DNA from: Clostridiales bacterium
GTDB taxonomy: Bacteria > Bacillota > Clostridia > Lachnospirales > WRAX01
Direction: 5' to 3'
Length of the DNA: 33,058 nucleotides
Assembly (NCBI GenBank): GCA_031265685.1
Contig: JAISCI010000127.1
Location: forward strand, 1 to 33,058
Made by a program: the position numbers and the translations under genes. The first letter of the stretch is position 1, and every line of letters starts with the position of its first letter. This document shows positions 30,193 through 33,058 of the stretch, in pieces. The notes under the pieces were generated by a model. That model was not told the origin of the DNA. It was given only the letters and a program-made list of their open reading frames with translations, and ran no database searches.

Positions 30193-31896
30193 TTACCAAA
30201 CCGGCGGAAAATCGCGCCGATCCTCCTCCTTGATCAGCTCGCTCATCAAGTCGTCTATCATGGCTTGCTGCAGCGACAGTTCACCGGCGTCCAAGTGCGA
30301 ATCGGGCGTAACCGCACGCGCGTTCGGACCCAAGGCAATGGTCATGCGCGCGTTGTAATCGACCTCGCGCGTATCGTACCCGTTAAACAGGCGCACGTGG
30401 TATATCCGCGCGTCGAACTCGTCCGACAGTTTGCCCGCCCAGTACGCGGCGTATTCATACGCGGGCTTGTACACCCACGGCAGGCCCACGTCAAGAGGTC
30501 TCGAATAATCGCCGAACGTGTCCACGTCCGAATAACTTACGAAAGCCGCCTCATCGAAAGGGTTGGCGCTGTCGGTCAGATGATTCCAGAATGTGAAGGA
30601 ATCGCCCGCTCCCAAGTACCAGCTGCCCATGTCGATATAGAAGCCATTGGCTTTGCGCGTGGTGCCGAGCGTCACGTTATATTCCGCCGGCCGCCAGAGC
30701 ATTCCGCCGGCCGCCCCGAACGCCCTCGAGGGCGTGTCGTATTCCGAAGAGATTATATTGACTTGACGCGACTCGCCGGTGTAGACGTCCATCGGGTGCA
30801 GCCCCTGATCGTAACCCCATGCAATATTATCCTCGTCCCACCACGGGTTATCGTCCCCGAAATCTTCCGGCACGCAGGTCAGGTCGGCGGTGAGGCCCTT
30901 CGGCTCCCCGCACGTGACCAGGATAACCACGTTCCGCGCGCCGCGCTCCTGCGTCTCGGGATGATCGGCCTTAAGCTTCACGAACTCGTAGTACGCCCGG
31001 CGCAGACCGTCGCCAGGGTTCGCCATGCCGGCGGGGCTGGCCGTCGTGGCGTCGATATGCGCCTTAAGGTCCGTTATTCCCAGCGCGGCGTCGGCGAACG
31101 GGTAGACGCTGTTGGCCGCCTCGTTATACGGTATCAGCGAATACCACAGCGACGTGCTGGTCTCGAACCGCTCCATGAAATATTTCATATCCCGGTTGAG
31201 CACCTGGGCGCGCGGCGTGGATTCGCCGTCGTAGGGCACGCTCATGTCCTCGGATATATCGTAGACGAAAGATATATTCGCCGAACCCAGATCCGCGCGC
31301 TTTTCCTCCGACCAAGCGACGGCGACGCCCTCGCCCTCGCTCAGATCCTTCACCATAACGACGTTGGAAGCGTCGATAGTAGTCTCAATGTTCACCCAAT
31401 TCTCGCGGATCACATTGCCCGCGGCATTCAGCTTGTTGCCCGAGAGCAACAGCGTGACCATCTTGCTGTCCGGGTCCGGATTCTTCGAGAACGTAAGGCT
31501 GATATCCGTCCTCGTGTACGGCCCGGCCAGCACGCGCTCGTCGCGCGCGCCCGTTCCTTTATTCCAAGTGTACGACACCAGACTGACGGTCTCTCGCCCG
31601 TCGTCGTCCGCGTCTGTCCGCATACCGACGTAATTCCAGATCTTGTTCGCGTCAAGTCCGACCGCTTCCGGGTCAAACGCTTTGCCCGGCAGGATGTACA
31701 GGCTGTTAGAGGCGCGTATATGCGACACCACGTAGTCGGCGGCTTTCCGCGCCTTTGACTGCGCGTCGATCTCCTGCTTAGAATCGCCGGATGCGCGCAG
31801 CGCCTGCGCGAGTACTGTTCCGCATATGCCGAACACGGCTAATATAAGCGTGAGCGACAGTATCAGCTCTATCAGCGTGAAGCCTTTTTTTTTCAT
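30193..31896 (-). CDS. type IV prepilin fused to a von Willebrand A-like domain, 567 aa
   Basis: MKKKG/FTLIELILSLTLILAVFG is a class-IV prepilin signal (Gly5/Phe6, Glu10). From about residue 205 a vWA-type fold can be followed: ISFVYDISEDMS, a helix MKYFMERFETSTSLWYSLIP, TDLKAHIDATTAS, PGDGLRRAYYEF and NVVILVTCGEP. The metal site looks altered: DxSxS is D213-I-S215-E-D217 and the usual TDGEP is T328-CGEP, so Asp is replaced by Cys. It probably acts as a surface or tip pilin binding ligands, perhaps without a normal MIDAS metal. Start ATG 31896 with GGAGAG; only 38 bases after the previous gene. Confidence 0.75.
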   Translation of the reverse strand: MKKKGFTLIELILSLTLILAVFGICGTVLAQALRASGDSKQEIDAQSKARKAADYVVSHIRASNSLYILPGKAFDPEAVGLDANKIWNYVGMRTDADDDGRETVSLVSYTWNKGTGARDERVLAGPYTRTDISLTFSKNPDPDSKMVTLLLSGNKLNAAGNVIRENWVNIETTIDASNVVMVKDLSEGEGVAVAWSEEKRADLGSANISFVYDISEDMSVPYDGESTPRAQVLNRDMKYFMERFETSTSLWYSLIPYNEAANSVYPFADAALGITDLKAHIDATTASPAGMANPGDGLRRAYYEFVKLKADHPETQERGARNVVILVTCGEPKGLTADLTCVPEDFGDDNPWWDEDNIAWGYDQGLHPMDVYTGESRQVNIISSEYDTPSRAFGAAGGMLWRPAEYNVTLGTTRKANGFYIDMGSWYLGAGDSFTFWNHLTDSANPFDEAAFVSYSDVDTFGDYSRPLDVGLPWVYKPAYEYAAYWAGKLSDEFDARIYHVRLFNGYDTREVDYNARMTIALGPNARAVTPDSHLDAGELSLQQAMIDDLMSELIKEEDRRDFPPVW

Positions 31897-31934
31897 TGCG
31901 CTCTCCTCTCCTCTGTATGATACTCCACTCCGGG

Positions 31935-32486
31935 TCAGGGATTTGCGGGGTCGACGTCTCTGACATATTCAGCGGGATTGCGCGCGTTGAAAACGACGCT
32001 GCCCGAATGATTGTACACTTTCCCGGACTCTTCGTAATGGCCGTCGGAGTCCAGCCGAACCATCACCTGTCCGTCCGGGTCGTTGTACGCGCTCACTTTT
32101 ATATCCACATCTCCGTCCACGCCGAACTTATCCTTCGTCACGGTAAGCGTATCCGTGAACACCTCGTCGATCCCGAAGTAAGCGCTGGGAGGTACATAAG
32201 CCTCCTTGCCGTAACGGTCGAACGCGTTTACGCTCGTTTTGTATACGTTATACTGCGATACGTCCTGTTCTTCCTGCGTCATGGTTATAGTCTTATTCTG
32301 GCGGAGCGCCGCCGTACCAAGCTCAATGCCGGTCATGCACAGGTAGTAGGCCTTGATCTGGCTCTTCTGCAGCGACGTCTCGGCCATGTTGGACCGGAAG
32401 TACGCGGCCACGGCGCCGAAAATCAGCACCACGACAAAAACGATGACGACGACCAAACCTATGGCTATACCTTTTCGTTTTCCCAA
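31935..32486 (-). CDS. PilX/GspK-like minor pilin, 183 aa
   Basis: A short basic leader MGKRKG precedes a long hydrophobic helix (IAIGLVVVIVFVVVLIFGAV), then QKSQIKAYYLCMTGIELGTA, a pattern of PilX-type minor pilins. The residue at mature position 5 is Leu, not Glu, as in GspK-type tip pilins that lack Glu5. The start is a TTG at 32486 behind GGGGGCGG. It is the first of three pilin genes transcribed in order small, vWA, giant. No assembly ATPase, platform protein or prepilin peptidase is in the window. Confidence 0.65.
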   Translation of the reverse strand: MGKRKGIAIGLVVVIVFVVVLIFGAVAAYFRSNMAETSLQKSQIKAYYLCMTGIELGTAALRQNKTITMTQEEQDVSQYNVYKTSVNAFDRYGKEAYVPPSAYFGIDEVFTDTLTVTKDKFGVDGDVDIKVSAYNDPDGQVMVRLDSDGHYEESGKVYNHSGSVVFNARNPAEYVRDVDPANP

Positions 32487-32608
32487 TCAAACCGCCCCCG
32501 ATCCATTTTCGAATTGTTTCACCAATTCAATATCGGCATTCTCAAGCGAAAATAAAGAGACGGGGCAAGAGAGTGTAAGTAATCAATAGACTCAAAAATC
32601 ATTGCGAA

Positions 32609-32880
32609 CTACGGCGGCATGCCCGGTTCCATATCCCGCGCAACCATTGTCCCGCCGTGACTTGCCGTGGAAACGAGGAACACGCCGGGGCAGAGGGTGT
32701 CGCAAGTCTGTACCTCGCCCCACGGCGAGGCGGTCGGCTGTGCGAACAGTCCGGGCGGGTTAGCGCTGCGGTTTGTTTTGCCTGTATTGCCGCCGCTTTT
32801 TCTAAAATCCCCTTTAATTCGGGCGAAAAATAAGTGTATTCCCGCAACACACGCGCCGCGCCGTTGCCGCATTGTTCCAT
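32609..32880 (-). pseudogene. frameshifted remnant of a DUF7007-like protein
   Basis: One frame gives MEQCGNGAARVLREYTYFSP and then LKGILEKAAAIQAK. Another frame, starting near 32755, gives PTASPWGEVQTCDTLCPGVF and then STASHGGTMV, ending EPGMPP. The second part matches the DUF7007 pattern (SPWG..Q, PG, STASHGG) seen in large polyvalent proteins of plasmids, phages and conjugative elements. A frame change near 32760 and the short length show it is a relic of a mobile element at the right side of the pilin operon. Confidence 0.5.
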
Positions 32881-33025
32881 AACCCGGGCGCTCGGACAAG
32901 CCGGAGGCGCAGCGTTTCTGCAAATGGGTTATGAATTTTGTGTATATGTTACTCTAAAAACCAAACAAAAAAGCGCGGCAATATGAACGAAAAATCCACC
33001 ATTGACGCGCGATAAGGCCCCGGAT

Positions 33026-33035
33026 GTGATATAAT
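33026..33035 (+). promoter_or_regulatory. extended -10 promoter at the right edge
   Basis: TGATATAAT ends at 33035, reading towards a gene beyond the window. TTGACG at 33002-33007 is too far for a standard -35 (22-base spacer). Confidence 0.4.
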
Positions 33036-33058
33036 GACGCTTCGTAAAGAGAGCGGCA

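Noticed and set aside
30139-31758. 539-codon open frame on the plus strand
   Set aside because: It is a shadow of the vWA prepilin gene, begins inside the palindrome array and is rich in Arg/His/Val without any known domain.

Overview
The window reads as part of the chromosome of a GC-rich member of the Bacillota, most likely an uncultured clostridial lineage. The basis is a DnaD-type replication protein next to a DnaC/DnaI-type loader, a YabE-like DUF348/G5/3D-domain protein, a GerMN-like lipoprotein, secE-nusG-rplK-rplA, CheV, a clustered pyrB-pyrC-pyrF operon, copper-amine-oxidase-N-type surface domains and Gram-positive-style type IV pilins. No rRNA, tRNA or CRISPR array was found, and no species can be named from the sequence alone.

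Layout. Bases 1-4990 are a decayed mobile or prophage-like island. It has a minus-strand cluster with an XRE repressor, two paralogous small coiled-coil proteins and small unknowns, then plus-strand remnants: an excisionase-like gene with an in-frame stop, an ORF with a possible -1 frameshift site, a small HTH protein, a frameshifted ORF, the C-terminal parts of a sirtuin and of a Dam methylase meeting head to head, and a Mu-type DDE transposase broken by three palindromic insertions. Bases 4995-7825 (minus) hold glutamate-cysteine ligase, a SLOG protein and CheV. Bases 8491-10749 (plus) hold rpmG, secE, nusG, rplK and rplA. Bases 11537-18085 (plus) encode envelope proteins: a large secreted surface protein, a TolC-like protein and a lipoprotein, the last coupled to ksgA. 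A minus-strand dnaD-dnaC pair converges on ksgA. It is followed by a polysaccharide deacetylase (minus), a 3D-domain protein (plus), pyrBCF (minus) and a three-gene prepilin operon (minus, 27339-32486). The right edge has a remnant of a DUF7007-like protein.

The most notable pattern is a family of short palindromic elements of about 27-30 bp scattered through the window. A typical unit has left arm GGAATTTTGC, a loop such as GGGTTCAG, and right arm GCAAAATTCAC. The arms change together between copies (GAATTTTGC, GATTTTCGC, GAAGTTTGC, GAATTTCGC, and apparently GCATATTCG), so the hairpin is kept while the primary sequence varies. Copies occur in tandem, nested inside one another, in the dead transposase gene, in the long leader of the surface-protein gene, in the signal-peptide region of the TolC-like gene, and apparently in frame inside ksgA, where they add about 45 residues. 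This resembles in principle the Rickettsia palindromic elements, but the sequence is not one I recognise. Two other dispersed repeats (A, 67 bp; B, about 130 bp) are also present.

The pilin operon is the second point of interest: a PilX/GspK-like small pilin, a prepilin fused to a von Willebrand A-like domain whose metal site looks degenerate, and an 872-residue prepilin with a lectin-like region and MucBP-like C-terminal repeats. The palindrome array lies between the last two genes. These look like tip or adhesive minor pilins; the assembly machinery is not in the window.
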